A stretch of 64,000 bases of DNA from Pseudomonas sp. 10-1B. Its GTDB lineage: Bacteria > Pseudomonadota > Gammaproteobacteria > Pseudomonadales > Pseudomonadaceae. The DNA lies in the NCBI RefSeq assembly GCF_000935045.1, contig NZ_JYKS01000015.1:186001-250000 (forward strand), given 5' to 3'. Shown piece by piece: positions 27,210 to 35,919 of the stretch (its first letter is position 1; every line of letters begins with the position of its first letter). Position numbers and translations under genes: made by a program. Under the pieces are notes generated by a model. It saw nothing but the letters and a program-made list of their open reading frames with translations, was not told the DNA's origin and made no database searches.

Positions 27210-30038
27210 TCAGAAGCGGTAGCCGACTTCCAGCCAGTACTGGCGGCCGACTTCGTAGGTGGTGCGGGCGGTGCTGCTGTTGCTGACGATGGGGTTGACC
27301 TTGTCGGTGACGTTGGTCACGTCAACCGCCACGAACAGCGCCTGCTCACGGGCCGTGGGGATCTCCCACTTGACGCGCATGTCCCAGGTCGGCGCGGCGG
27401 CCACCGAGGCGGTGTCGTAGACGCGCAGGGATTCGCCGTCGACGTCCTGGTAGCGGCCGGTGTCAATGATCTGTTCGTAGGCGCCGCGGTAGCGGAAGAA
27501 GTTGCTGACGCTCAGGTGCCAGGCAGGGATCTCGGTGATGGTGGTCAGGCGTGCGGTCCACGGCCGGTTGAAGTCGCTGGCCGGCAGCTGGCTGTAGGCC
27601 AGGCGCTTGCCATCATAGATCACGTCGTCGTCGGCGTACTCAGCCTGGTTGAAGCCGCTTTCGTAGGTGCTGTAGGCGTTCTTGCTGCGCGACCAGTCCA
27701 ACGCCAGTTGCAGGCTGGTGACACTGCCAAGCAGGCGCAACGACTGGTTCGGGGTGATGGTCAGGGAGACGTTGTCGCTCTCGCTGGAGCCGGCATTGAC
27801 GTAGGTGTAGTAGATGCTCTGGTAGCCAGCGAGCGGATCGAGCCCCAGTACCCGCGACGAGGTGCGCACCACTTGGTCGTTGCCCTTGCGGTGCACGTAT
27901 TTCAGGCGGAAATCGGTGTTCAGCCAGCGTTGTTCCAGGCCGAGCATAAGCTCGTCGTCGTAGGGGATGTTCATGTCCGAGAAACGGTTGGTGTTGAGCA
28001 CCTGGCGCCCCACCCATTCACCGTCCTGGCTGGTGCGGGTGTAGGTAGTGTTCATCGCCTGGCGGCCGTCGGCGAGGCGGTACTTGAACAGGTTGCGCCC
28101 GTAGTAGCGGTTGGCACCGAACACCAGCACGGTGCTGCGGTCGCCGAAGAAGTCGTAGTCACCGGCAAAGCGTGGCGACACGGTCTTCTGCTTCATGTAA
28201 TCGTCGCCCTCGAAGCGCAGGCCGGGGCGCAGGCTGAGCTTGCCGATCTGCATCTGGTCGTCGATGTAGAAGGCGTAGGCGTTTTCAGTGAGGTCGATCT
28301 TGCCGGCGTTGTACTGGGTGCGGGTGCTGCCCCACTGGCGGGTATTGCCGTTGAGCAGCGGGCTGACCGAGCACCAGGGGTCGCTGCCGGCGCAGCTGGT
28401 GCCGTTGTCGCGCTTGAACGTGGTGACACCCTGCCCGGTTTCTTCACGCTCCCACACGGCGCGCTGCTGCGACAGCTCAAGGCCGGTGGTGAAGCCATGG
28501 CTGATACCGGCAAAGTCGAAGGTCTGCCACTCGCCCTTGAGGGTGTAGTCGATGCCGCGCTGGGTCTGGTCGAGGTTGCCGAACGCGCCTTCGCCGCTTT
28601 TCGCAGTGTTGCTGCTGGGGTTGCCCCAGTTCTTGGCGTCGGAGTACCACCACAGCACGGTGTCGGTTTCATCAGACTCGCGCGAGCTGTAAAGGTTGGT
28701 CAGCGCCAGCGTATGGGTCCAGCGCGCCTGGTCACCTTCCCAGATCGCCTTCAGCGAGCCTTGCCAGCCGCCATTGGTGTTGGTGAATTCGGAGTTGAGG
28801 AAATTCTGCCGGAAGAACACATTCTCCTGAGGCGCCTGGATGAATGAGCCTTCCACGGTCAGCCGGTCGTTGACGTCCCAGTAGGTCTTGAGCATGTAGT
28901 TGTCGAGCTGCCGGGTCTGGTCTTCGCGGCTGTCGGCATTGGGGCTGATGTAGCCATTTTCATAACGGTTGAGCGGGATCACCGAGCGACGCTGGGAAAA
29001 GCTCAGGATCGCGCCGAAGTCGTCGGTCAGGTGACCTTCGAGCATGCCGCGCAAGGTGGTCTTCTCGAATTCGGGCTGGTACTGCTCGGAGGACGAGTTG
29101 TCGAAGCTTTCCTGGTCCTGCTCGGTAATGTGGTAGCGGGTCCATTCCGAGCGGCTGATCCCGTATGAGAACTTGCCATGAAAGTCCCTGCTCGGGCGGC
29201 GGGTGATGGCATCGATTACACCGCCGTTGAAGCCGCCGTACTCGGCCGGCACGTTGCTGTCATAGACCTTCACTTCCTGCAGCAGGTCGGCGTCCAGGGC
29301 AATGCCGTGAGGGTTGCTGGGCGCGGCGTCGAACTGGCGGTTCTCGCTGTACCCGTGGGCGCCGGGGTCGAGGTCGTTATTGATCGAGATGCCATCGATC
29401 ATGAAGTTGTTCTGGTAGAACTTGGCGCCGTTGATGCTGATGTCGGCGGGGTCGATCTCGCCCGGGGTATTGGAGCTTTTCTGCGAACCGGAAAACTGCA
29501 CGCTGGGGTGCATCTGCAGTAGCGTGGTGATGTCACCGTTGGCACCGGGGAAGGCATGGATGGCCTTGCCGCTGATGACCGTGGCGCCCATGTAACCATT
29601 GCTTTCGGTGTCGCCGAGCACGAGGGTGTCGTGCAACTCCAGCGGGCCGGCATCGGCTTCACTGTGCAGCAGGCGCAGGCTGAGCACGTCGCCGTCCGCG
29701 TCCCAGGTCAGACCGCTGCCGGAGAGCAGGCGCGACAACGCCGCTTCACTGCTGAAGTGGCCCTGCACCGCGTTACTCTGGGCGCCTTCGAGCAATTGCG
29801 CATCGACGCTGACCTGCAATCCGCTCTGCTGGCCGAAGGCGATCAGCGCAGCGGCCAGGCTTTGCGCCGGGATGGCGAAAGCGTGCACCTGGGCCAACTG
29901 CGCGGGTGCCTCGCCTGCCCACAGCAGTGGCGCTGGCAGCACGCAGCCCAGCCCCAGCAGACCACTACCCAACACACATTTCAGGCGCAACGACCAACCC
30001 CGCGCGCTGCGCGGCTTCCGGCTTGTTGTTTGAGTCAT
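27210..30038 (-). CDS. TonB-dependent receptor with N-terminal signalling (STN) domain
   Basis: 942 aa. After an unusually long signal region (residues 1-42, ending LLWAG) comes an STN domain (FAIPAQSLAAALIAFGQQSGLQVS to LTWDADGDVLSL), a TonB-box-like LHDTLVLGD, a plug (VISGKAIHAFPGANGDITTLLQM, then SINGAKFYQNNFMIDG), and a beta-barrel ending in the aromatic residue of EVGYRF. STN domains pass occupancy signals to a FecR-type anti-sigma factor, which is encoded upstream. Linkage to a FusC-like protease argues for import of a protein or peptide ligand rather than a simple siderophore. Note it sits in the same operon arrangement as E. coli YddB. Confidence 0.9.
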   Translation of the reverse strand: MTQTTSRKPRSARGWSLRLKCVLGSGLLGLGCVLPAPLLWAGEAPAQLAQVHAFAIPAQSLAAALIAFGQQSGLQVSVDAQLLEGAQSNAVQGHFSSEAALSRLLSGSGLTWDADGDVLSLRLLHSEADAGPLELHDTLVLGDTESNGYMGATVISGKAIHAFPGANGDITTLLQMHPSVQFSGSQKSSNTPGEIDPADISINGAKFYQNNFMIDGISINNDLDPGAHGYSENRQFDAAPSNPHGIALDADLLQEVKVYDSNVPAEYGGFNGGVIDAITRRPSRDFHGKFSYGISRSEWTRYHITEQDQESFDNSSSEQYQPEFEKTTLRGMLEGHLTDDFGAILSFSQRRSVIPLNRYENGYISPNADSREDQTRQLDNYMLKTYWDVNDRLTVEGSFIQAPQENVFFRQNFLNSEFTNTNGGWQGSLKAIWEGDQARWTHTLALTNLYSSRESDETDTVLWWYSDAKNWGNPSSNTAKSGEGAFGNLDQTQRGIDYTLKGEWQTFDFAGISHGFTTGLELSQQRAVWEREETGQGVTTFKRDNGTSCAGSDPWCSVSPLLNGNTRQWGSTRTQYNAGKIDLTENAYAFYIDDQMQIGKLSLRPGLRFEGDDYMKQKTVSPRFAGDYDFFGDRSTVLVFGANRYYGRNLFKYRLADGRQAMNTTYTRTSQDGEWVGRQVLNTNRFSDMNIPYDDELMLGLEQRWLNTDFRLKYVHRKGNDQVVRTSSRVLGLDPLAGYQSIYYTYVNAGSSESDNVSLTITPNQSLRLLGSVTSLQLALDWSRSKNAYSTYESGFNQAEYADDDVIYDGKRLAYSQLPASDFNRPWTARLTTITEIPAWHLSVSNFFRYRGAYEQIIDTGRYQDVDGESLRVYDTASVAAAPTWDMRVKWEIPTAREQALFVAVDVTNVTDKVNPIVSNSSTARTTYEVGRQYWLEVGYRF

Positions 30039-30115
30039 GTCACATCCCCGCCCCGGGCAGTCGCCGGGAAGAAAAATTGAATACGAATCGATATCAGTTG
30101 TTGCGCGCGGGGGAG

Positions 30116-30141
30116 AAGACGGGACAGTTCGGGGAATTTTC
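30116..30141 (-). promoter_or_regulatory. Candidate ECF promoter of the receptor operon
   Basis: On the minus strand GAAAAT (plus 30136-30141) and CGTCTT (plus 30116-30121) are spaced 14 nt apart, 78 nt upstream of the receptor start. GAAAAT with a CGT -10 is the usual form for iron-starvation ECF sigma factors in Pseudomonas. Spacing is at the short end, so this is a candidate only. Confidence 0.4.
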
Positions 30142-30177
30142 AGAAAATCGTGAAATTATTTTTGCAGCAGGACTTTT

Positions 30178-30196
30178 GGGGCCGCTGCACGGCCCC
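30178..30196 (-). terminator. Hairpin between anti-sigma gene and receptor gene
   Basis: GGGGCCG (30178-30184) pairs with CGGCCCC (30190-30196), 5-nt loop, 5 nt past the fecR-like stop. No T-run follows on the minus strand. It could separate sigma/anti-sigma transcription from the receptor unit. Confidence 0.4.
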
Positions 30197-30201
30197 GAAG
30201 A

Positions 30202-31155
30202 TCAAGGTTTGCTCAGCACCAGCAACCAGGGCCCATAGCTGCGCACCTCGCCACCATGGGGCCGGATCACCGCCCGCAGGGCCGCCTCAGGTTTATGTAG
30301 GTCATAAACGCCAGTGACACGCTTGTCACCCAACGCATCATCGCGCAGCACCACCTTGCCCGGCAGATACCGCGCCAGCTCTTGCACCAGTTCGGCCACA
30401 CGCTGGTCATTGGCAATCAACTGCCCCTGGCGCCAGGGCGCCGCCTGCGACGGCACGAAGGTCTTCATCTGGACGATGCCATCGACATAACGCAGCCGTT
30501 CCCCGGCCGTGAGGGCATCCGAGAGCACGTGCGCATCAGCAGTGTCCTCGACCCGCACCGAACCATGCTGCACATCTACGCCCACCCTGCCCGGCCGCAG
30601 TTCAACGTTGAAGGCCGTACCGGTCACCGTCACTTTGACCGCCTCGGCACGCACGTGAAACGGCTTGGTCTTGTCGGGCTTCACCTCAAAGAACGCCTGC
30701 CCGGCCAACAGCTTCACGTCCCGGTAATTGCCGGAGTAGTCCACGGCGATGGCGGTGTCGCTGTCCATCTGCACCACGCTGCCGTCGGCGAGCGTAACGT
30801 CGCGGGTCTCGCCCTGAGCAGTACGGTAGTCGGCCTGCAAGCGCAGGTTCAGGGATGGCGCCACGGCCACCAGCAAGCAGGCCGCCACGGCGCCGCCCAG
30901 CCACCAACGACGGCGGCGGACAGGCAACTGCATCACCGTAGCCTTGGGCCAGTGCTCGGTCGTAGTCGGTGCCAATTGCCCGGTCAGTTGCCAGACCTTC
31001 TCGGCCTTGCGATAGGCCTCGGCATTGGCCGCATCGCTAATGCACCATTGCTCGAACTCGCCACGCAGCTGCGTATCATGCGGCGCCTGCTGCAGGCGCA
31101 GGAGCCAGTCCAGAGCCTGCTCGCGGAGGCTGGAGGTGAGGTCTGCTGACGTCAT
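30202..31155 (-). CDS. FecR-family anti-sigma/sigma-regulator protein
   Basis: 317 aa. A DUF4880 region at the N-terminus (EQALDWLLRLQ, EFEQWCISDAANAEAYRKAEKVWQ) is followed by one transmembrane helix (WWLGGAVAACLLVAVAPSL, about residues 86-104) and a periplasmic FecR domain (TAQGETRDVTLADGSVVQMDSDTAIAVDYSG). The C-terminal STN-like part contacts the receptor. I start at ATG 31155, where AGGAG lies 10 nt upstream; ATG 31164 is too close to it and the upstream Cys-rich extension is implausible. It lies 88 nt after the sigma gene and regulates it. Confidence 0.9.
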   Translation of the reverse strand: MTSADLTSSLREQALDWLLRLQQAPHDTQLRGEFEQWCISDAANAEAYRKAEKVWQLTGQLAPTTTEHWPKATVMQLPVRRRRWWLGGAVAACLLVAVAPSLNLRLQADYRTAQGETRDVTLADGSVVQMDSDTAIAVDYSGNYRDVKLLAGQAFFEVKPDKTKPFHVRAEAVKVTVTGTAFNVELRPGRVGVDVQHGSVRVEDTADAHVLSDALTAGERLRYVDGIVQMKTFVPSQAAPWRQGQLIANDQRVAELVQELARYLPGKVVLRDDALGDKRVTGVYDLHKPEAALRAVIRPHGGEVRSYGPWLLVLSKP

Positions 31156-31243
31156 GTCGGGCATGGCTCCTGGGGGCTCGGGGACACGAAGGGTCGCACA
31201 AAGCCACCCCGTTGAGCAAAAGACGCAGCAACCGAACGTTTTT

Positions 31244-31744
31244 TCACAGGTCATCCTCCAGGCGTGCCATGCAGTGGCTGAGGGCGTCGCGCACCAGCTG
31301 ATGCACCAGGCTGACGGAAACGTTCAGGTGCGTGGCCACCTCCTGCAGGGTATGCCCACCCAGGCGGTGCATCTCGAAGGCCACACGAGTGCGCTGGGGC
31401 AATTCCTCGAGGGCGCGGCTGATGGCACTGAGTTCATTCTGCTGGGTGACAGCTTGCTCGGGCGAGGCACTGGTGGAAGGCAGCTCGGCGAGGATCTCGT
31501 CGCCGCCGGGCTGGGCCTTTTCGGTGGCACTGCGGCGGGTCTGGTCGAGGGCCAGGTTGCGCACGATGCGGTACAGGTAGCTGGCCGGGTGGCGGATATC
31601 GGCATCCTCCTGCTGGCGGCTGAAGCGCAGCCAGGCTTCCTGCACCACATCCTCGGCGCGGGCGCGACAACCGACGATCGGCGCGGCATAGTCAAGCAAT
31701 GCCGCCCTGTGGGCCAGATAGAGCTGGAGTTTTTCGTCTGCCAC
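31244..31744 (-). CDS. ECF sigma factor, FecI-like
   Basis: 166 aa, the normal ECF length. Region 2 is seen in ARAEDVVQEAWLRFSR and HPASYLYRIVRNLALDQTRR; region 4 in LEELPQRTRVAFEMHRLGGHTLQEVATHLNVSVSLVHQLVRDAL. Start is GTG 31744. It should direct RNA polymerase to the receptor promoter when the FecR protein is signalled by the occupied receptor. A Fur-box-like sequence at 31785-31803 suggests iron control of the sigma gene itself. Confidence 0.92.
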   Translation of the reverse strand: MADEKLQLYLAHRAALLDYAAPIVGCRARAEDVVQEAWLRFSRQQEDADIRHPASYLYRIVRNLALDQTRRSATEKAQPGGDEILAELPSTSASPEQAVTQQNELSAISRALEELPQRTRVAFEMHRLGGHTLQEVATHLNVSVSLVHQLVRDALSHCMARLEDDL

Positions 31745-31784
31745 AAGATGGATTGCCAGAATAATCGAGGCAGCGATATTATTC

Positions 31785-31803
31785 GCAGTCGAGAATCATT
31801 ATC
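31785..31803 (-). promoter_or_regulatory. Fur-box-like site upstream of the sigma gene
   Basis: On the minus strand GATAATGATTCTCGACTGC matches the 19-bp Fur consensus GATAATGATAATCATTATC in 12 positions, including the whole left half. It lies about 40-60 nt upstream of the sigma-factor start codon, where promoter repression would be expected. Confidence 0.55.
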
Positions 31804-31956
31804 AACTGTTAATTTATTTTGCCTCTTCTGTCTCCTGGCATTCAGATTGCTACGGCAGGCTGAATACGCTTCAAAGGTACCACCACGACATCCTTGACCC
31901 GCTTCAATCCACCGCCGCATGCTTATCGCTTCCACCCACGCTCAAGGAACGATTGC

Positions 31957-33234
31957 ATGAAGCTGGAAACTCTCGCCATCCATGCGGGCTTCAGCCCCGA
32001 CCCGACCACCCGCGCGGTGGCCGTACCGATCTACCAGACCACCTCCTTCGCCTTCGACGATACCCAGCACGGTGCCGACCTGTTCGACCTGAAGGTGGCC
32101 GGCAACATCTACTCGCGCATCATGAACCCCACCAACGACGTGCTCGAGCAGCGCATGGCTGCCCTGGAGGGCGGGGTTGGCGCGCTGGCGGTGGCCTCGG
32201 GCATGGCGGCCATCACCTACGCCATCCAGACCGTCGCCGAGGCTGGCGACAACATTGTCTCGGTGGCCAAGCTGTACGGCGGCACCTACAACCTGCTGGC
32301 CCACACCCTGCCGCGCATGGGTATTCACACCCGCTTCGCCGCCCATGACGACATCGCCGCCCTCGAAGCGCTGATCGATTCGCGTACCAAGGCGGTGTTC
32401 TGCGAGTCCATCGGCAACCCTGCCGGCAATATCGTCGATATCGCCGCACTGGCCGAGGCCGCCCACCGCCACGGTGTGCCGCTGATCGTCGACAACACCG
32501 TGGCCACCCCGGTACTGTGCCGACCGTTCGAGCATGGCGCCGATATCGTCGTGCACTCGCTGACCAAATACATCGGCGGCCACGGTACCAGCATCGGCGG
32601 TATCGTCATCGACTCCGGCAAGTTCCCCTGGGCCGACAACAAAGAACGCTTCGCCCTGCTCAACACCCCCGACCCGTCCTACCACGGCGTCACTTACACC
32701 GAAGCCTTCGGCCCCGCCGCCTTCATCGGCCGCTGCCGCGTGGTGCCATTGCGCAACACCGGTGCCGCGCTGTCGCCGTTCAACGCCTTCCTGATCCTGC
32801 AAGGCCTGGAAACGTTGGCCCTGCGCATGGAGCGCCACACCGAGAACGCGCTGAAGGTCGCCCGCTACCTGCAAGCCCACGAGCAGGTGGCGTGGGTGAA
32901 GTATGCAGGGCTGCCCGACCACCCCGAGCATGAGCTGGCCCGGCGCTACACCGGCGGCAAGCCGGCGTCGATCCTGTCGTTCGGCATCAAGGGCGGGCAG
33001 GCGGCTGGCGCGCGCTTCATCGATGCGTTGCAGTTGGTAGTGCGCCTGGTCAACATCGGCGACGCCAAGTCGCTGGCCTGCCACCCCGCCTCCACCACCC
33101 ACCGCCAACTCAACGACGAGGAACTGGAGAAGGCCGGTGTGCCACGGGACATGGTGCGCCTGTCGATTGGTATCGAGCACAGCGACGATATCATCGCCGA
33201 CCTGGCCCAGGCCCTGGCGGCCAGCCGCGGTTGA
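31957..33234 (+). CDS. metY: O-acetylhomoserine sulfhydrylase
   Basis: 425 aa PLP enzyme of the Cys/Met metabolism family; it makes homocysteine from O-acetylhomoserine and sulfide. MKLETLAIHAGFSPDPTTRAVAVPIYQTTSF is the MetY N-terminus, SGMAAITYAIQ the substrate loop, and the PLP lysine is in HSLTKYIGGHG; the length and the insert around DSGKFPWADNKERF separate it from MetB/MetC (about 390 aa). AAGGA precedes the ATG. It is divergent from the ECF sigma gene with 212 nt between them and forms no clear operon with it. Confidence 0.9.
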   Translation: MKLETLAIHAGFSPDPTTRAVAVPIYQTTSFAFDDTQHGADLFDLKVAGNIYSRIMNPTNDVLEQRMAALEGGVGALAVASGMAAITYAIQTVAEAGDNIVSVAKLYGGTYNLLAHTLPRMGIHTRFAAHDDIAALEALIDSRTKAVFCESIGNPAGNIVDIAALAEAAHRHGVPLIVDNTVATPVLCRPFEHGADIVVHSLTKYIGGHGTSIGGIVIDSGKFPWADNKERFALLNTPDPSYHGVTYTEAFGPAAFIGRCRVVPLRNTGAALSPFNAFLILQGLETLALRMERHTENALKVARYLQAHEQVAWVKYAGLPDHPEHELARRYTGGKPASILSFGIKGGQAAGARFIDALQLVVRLVNIGDAKSLACHPASTTHRQLNDEELEKAGVPRDMVRLSIGIEHSDDIIADLAQALAASRG

Positions 33235-33298
33235 TTCACCCGCGCCCCACCCAATGCCGACGGCGGGCGCATCTTCATCCAGCCTGGGTACACTCGCA

Positions 33299-34063
33299 AT
33301 GACCCTGTTCTACCTGAAACTGATTGTCACGCCCCTGCTGATGTGGGCAATCTCCCTGGCCGCGCGGCGTTGGGGCGGCCTGTTGGGAGGGCTGCTGTCC
33401 GGCATGCCGATCACCTCGGGTCTGGTGATGACCTTCCTGTGCCTGGAGCAAGGCACGGCCTTCGCCTTGGGCGCATTGCCTGGAGCCTTGGGCGGCCTGG
33501 CGGCGGTGCAGGCCACCTACACCTTCTATCTGTTGGCCACGCGCAGGCTCGGTGTCGCCTCGGCCGTGCTGCTGGCGTTGCTGTTCTACGGTCTGGCCGC
33601 CTATGTGTTTACCCACTGGGGTAACCTGTACCTGTCAATTGCCGTGGCGCTGCTGCTGATCGGTGTACTGATACGCGCCAGCGGCCGCGAGCCCAGGCCG
33701 GACACCCTGGCCCGCCCCCGGCATCGGTTTTGGGAGATTCCACTGCGCATGGTGTCTGCCACTTGCCTGCTGATGGTCATCACCAGCCTGGCTAGCTGGT
33801 TGGGCCCGGCGACCAGCGGGATGCTCGCGCCGATACCGGTGATAGCCTGGCCTCTGGTGGTGTTCGCCCATGTACAAAGCGGGCGGTTCGGGATGGCGGC
33901 GATGGTGCGGGGTAATGCGATTGGTGCGGTGGGGGTGATCGCGTTCTACCTGGTGTTGGCGGGGCTGCTTGAAGCGTGGGGCGTGGCTATTACCGTCAGC
34001 TTGGCCATGATTTGCGCCGTGGTGCTGACTGTTGGGCTGGCCACTGTGTTGCGGCGGCGTTGA
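33299..34063 (+). CDS. Integral membrane protein of unknown function
   Basis: 254 aa with about eight hydrophobic segments from residue 5 to 250 (for example LKLIVTPLLMWAISLAA, AVLLALLFYGLAAYVFTHWG, VIAWPLVVFAHVQSG). The N-terminal RRWGGLLGGLLSGMPITSG is Gly-rich and resembles the loop of small transporters or exporters, but I do not recognise a named family. It starts 64 nt after metY, where the annotated ATG has no strong ribosome site; a longer in-frame version begins at 33254. The stop is followed by the hairpin GGGCTGC/GCAGCCC at 34074-34090. Confidence 0.7.
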   Translation: MTLFYLKLIVTPLLMWAISLAARRWGGLLGGLLSGMPITSGLVMTFLCLEQGTAFALGALPGALGGLAAVQATYTFYLLATRRLGVASAVLLALLFYGLAAYVFTHWGNLYLSIAVALLLIGVLIRASGREPRPDTLARPRHRFWEIPLRMVSATCLLMVITSLASWLGPATSGMLAPIPVIAWPLVVFAHVQSGRFGMAAMVRGNAIGAVGVIAFYLVLAGLLEAWGVAITVSLAMICAVVLTVGLATVLRRR

Positions 34064-34073
34064 TACGCCAATG

Positions 34074-34090
34074 GGGCTGCTGCGCAGCCC
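34074..34090 (+). terminator. Hairpin after the membrane protein gene
   Basis: GGGCTGC-TGC-GCAGCCC is a perfect 7-bp stem with a 3-nt loop, 10 nt past the stop codon. There is no T-run, so termination is possible but not certain. Confidence 0.5.
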
Positions 34091-34113
34091 AATATCGATA
34101 GTCTAGCGAGGGC

Positions 34114-34198
34114 CCTGTGGGCGGGCTTGCCCACGAAGCAAACGCTGCGATGGATGGCACGGGCTCCGCCCGTGTTCGCGGGCGAGCCCGCTCCCACA
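34114..34198. repeat. REP-like composite element
   Basis: Two REP arms (CTGTGGGCGGGCTTGCCCAC and TTCGCGGGCGAGCCCGCTCCC) flank GGCACGGGCTCCGCCCGTG. Read in reverse it is the same arrangement as at 17542-17620 and 39233-39715. It lies between the membrane protein and the AAA ATPase genes, which converge here. The remaining bases 34199-34351 hold nothing recognisable. Confidence 0.8.
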
Positions 34199-34351
34199 TG
34201 GACCGCGCAAGCTGTTTAGATTTGAGGAAGTCAGTTGCTCCCACAAAGCACTGCCAGATCACTGGATTGAGGACGACATGGACCATCAGATTCAGATTCG
34301 CAGGGCATACCAGTAAAAAACTTCCCCACCACACGCTTTGCGGATATTCCG

Positions 34352-35545
34352 CTAAACAACCCGCCAATCCTCGCCCGGCATGATACGCCGCATGAACTCA
34401 TCAAACAGCGGCACCGTGAATGCCGTATCACCGTGATTCGGGCTGTAGATCATCCCCTTGTCAATCAATGCACTGCGAAGCGGCGCGAGTGTGGAAACCT
34501 TTCGCGCCAGGCTGGCCGCGATATCACCAGAACGATGGGGGCCGGGGCCCAGATCGGCCATACCGCGCAGGTATCTCTTTTCCGCAAGCGTCAGTCGATC
34601 AAAACGAACCCGAAAGAAGCTTTCATCCAGCGTGGCGATCGCTTGTTCGGATGCAGTTTCCACATCAGCTCTGGTGATGGGGCTCTGCATGGCTACATCC
34701 CAGGAATGCTTACCCCACTCCTGCAAGAAATAGGGATAGCCCTGCGAGTGCGCCAGCACACTTTCGAGCGCAGCTTCTTCGAATGCCACACCTTCTTCTT
34801 CTGCAGGCTGCACTATCGCGAACCTTGCCGCGTCAGGGGTAAGCGGGCCGATTTCAGGGAAGTCGAACAGCCGCTCCGCATAGGATTTCGCGTTGCCGCA
34901 CCGCCCCCGCAACTGAGGCAAGCCAGCCCCCACCAACGTGACAGGTAACTGGCCTTGGGCGCAGCGATGCAAGGCGGTGATCAACGCGGCCAACTGGTCC
35001 TCAGCGACGTACTGCAACTCATCGATGAACATCACAAGCGCAGTGTCTGCACGTTGGGCTGCCTTGCCGGCCTCTTCCAGCAACGTCGCCAAGTCGCCTT
35101 CTAGGTCGCCGTTATCAGCCAAGCCAGGCTCCGGGTCGAGGTCCAGGCCCACCTCGATGTCTGCGTAGGTAACCTTTAACGATTTTGCAAACCCCGAAAG
35201 GGCTCGCAACCCCCGCTGGGCAAGGTCCCGCGCGGCGTCCACGCGGCTCAGGCGTAGCAGCGCCAGGCGCAGTTGAGGTGCCAGCAGAGCGGGAAGCGAG
35301 CGACTTTCCGGCGCTTCCATACGAACGGCATGCACGCCTTCAGCCTCGGCTTCGATACGCATCTTTTCGAGCAGGACCGTCTTGCCTACGCCGCGCAGGC
35401 CAACCATCAGCACGCTCTTCGCCGCCCGACCACGGCGAATGCGGGCAATGGCGATGCTCACCTGCTTGAGCAATGCGTCGCGACCGGCCAATGCCGGGGG
35501 CGGCGCTCCCGCGCCTGGGGAATAGGGGTTGGCGACTGGATCCAT
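34352..35545 (-). CDS. AAA-type ATPase, ORC1/archaeal-ATPase-like
   Basis: 397 aa. A P-loop ATPase domain spans about residues 20-260: Walker A is VGLRGVGKTVLLEK, Walker B is LVMFIDELQYV, and a sensor-like segment VTLVGAGLPQLRG follows. The C-terminal region (LAEKRYLRGMADLGPGPHRSGDIAAS to KGMIYSPNHGDTAFTVPLFDEFMRR) looks like a winged-helix domain. Such proteins are stand-alone and their roles are mostly unknown. It has no partner gene beside it. An 8-bp dyad (GTTATGAA/TTCATAAC, 35569-35587) lies 24-42 nt upstream of the start and may be its operator. Confidence 0.8.
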   Translation of the reverse strand: MDPVANPYSPGAGAPPPALAGRDALLKQVSIAIARIRRGRAAKSVLMVGLRGVGKTVLLEKMRIEAEAEGVHAVRMEAPESRSLPALLAPQLRLALLRLSRVDAARDLAQRGLRALSGFAKSLKVTYADIEVGLDLDPEPGLADNGDLEGDLATLLEEAGKAAQRADTALVMFIDELQYVAEDQLAALITALHRCAQGQLPVTLVGAGLPQLRGRCGNAKSYAERLFDFPEIGPLTPDAARFAIVQPAEEEGVAFEEAALESVLAHSQGYPYFLQEWGKHSWDVAMQSPITRADVETASEQAIATLDESFFRVRFDRLTLAEKRYLRGMADLGPGPHRSGDIAASLARKVSTLAPLRSALIDKGMIYSPNHGDTAFTVPLFDEFMRRIMPGEDWRVV

Positions 35546-35568
35546 AGGTTTATACCGAGGTTACCAAG

Positions 35569-35587
35569 GTTATGAATTTTTCATAAC
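35569..35587 (-). promoter_or_regulatory. Palindrome upstream of AAA ATPase gene
   Basis: GTTATGAA-TTT-TTCATAAC, perfect 8-bp arms, in an AT-rich patch immediately upstream of the ATPase start. Suggests an operator for autoregulation or an unlinked repressor. Confidence 0.45.
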
Positions 35588-35830
35588 TTAGCTAATCTTG
35601 ATTGAATCGGCAATCATCCCGTGCGCACAGTTATGCAGCACAGTCGCCGCAAGCAGCACTTCCAGATCGCCCCCTTCTACCCGCTGGATCCGCTGCGCAT
35701 TGACCCGAACGCTTCGCTGGTCATCTTCGGTACGTTCCATTTCCGTTGGGTGCGACAGCACAAAGGCGCATCGAGATGCTCGATGCTAAGCCACCCGTCT
35801 ACCGGGAGGCAAAACTGTGAGCGATGCAAT

Positions 35831-35848
35831 TGTCCCCTGCAGGGGACA
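35831..35848 (+). promoter_or_regulatory. 18-bp perfect palindrome upstream of monooxygenase operon
   Basis: TGTCCCCTGCAGGGGACA is self-complementary over all 18 bases and lies about 70 nt upstream of the monooxygenase start. It is a strong operator candidate, possibly for a GntR- or TetR-type repressor encoded elsewhere. The rest of the 374-base gap 35546-35919 shows no supported gene. Confidence 0.55.
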
Positions 35849-35919
35849 TCACGCGCAGCGGCCTCGAGTACAGTCATTCGCACACCTGAATACCTACAAG
35901 AATAAGGATGTGCATAGCC

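Noticed and set aside
27204..28847. Plus-strand frame of 547 codons opposite the TonB receptor
   Set aside because: Composition of an antisense shadow; the minus strand has STN, plug and barrel.
35598..35905. 94-codon plus-strand frame before the monooxygenase
   Set aside because: No ribosome site or domain, and it contains the perfect palindrome that looks regulatory.
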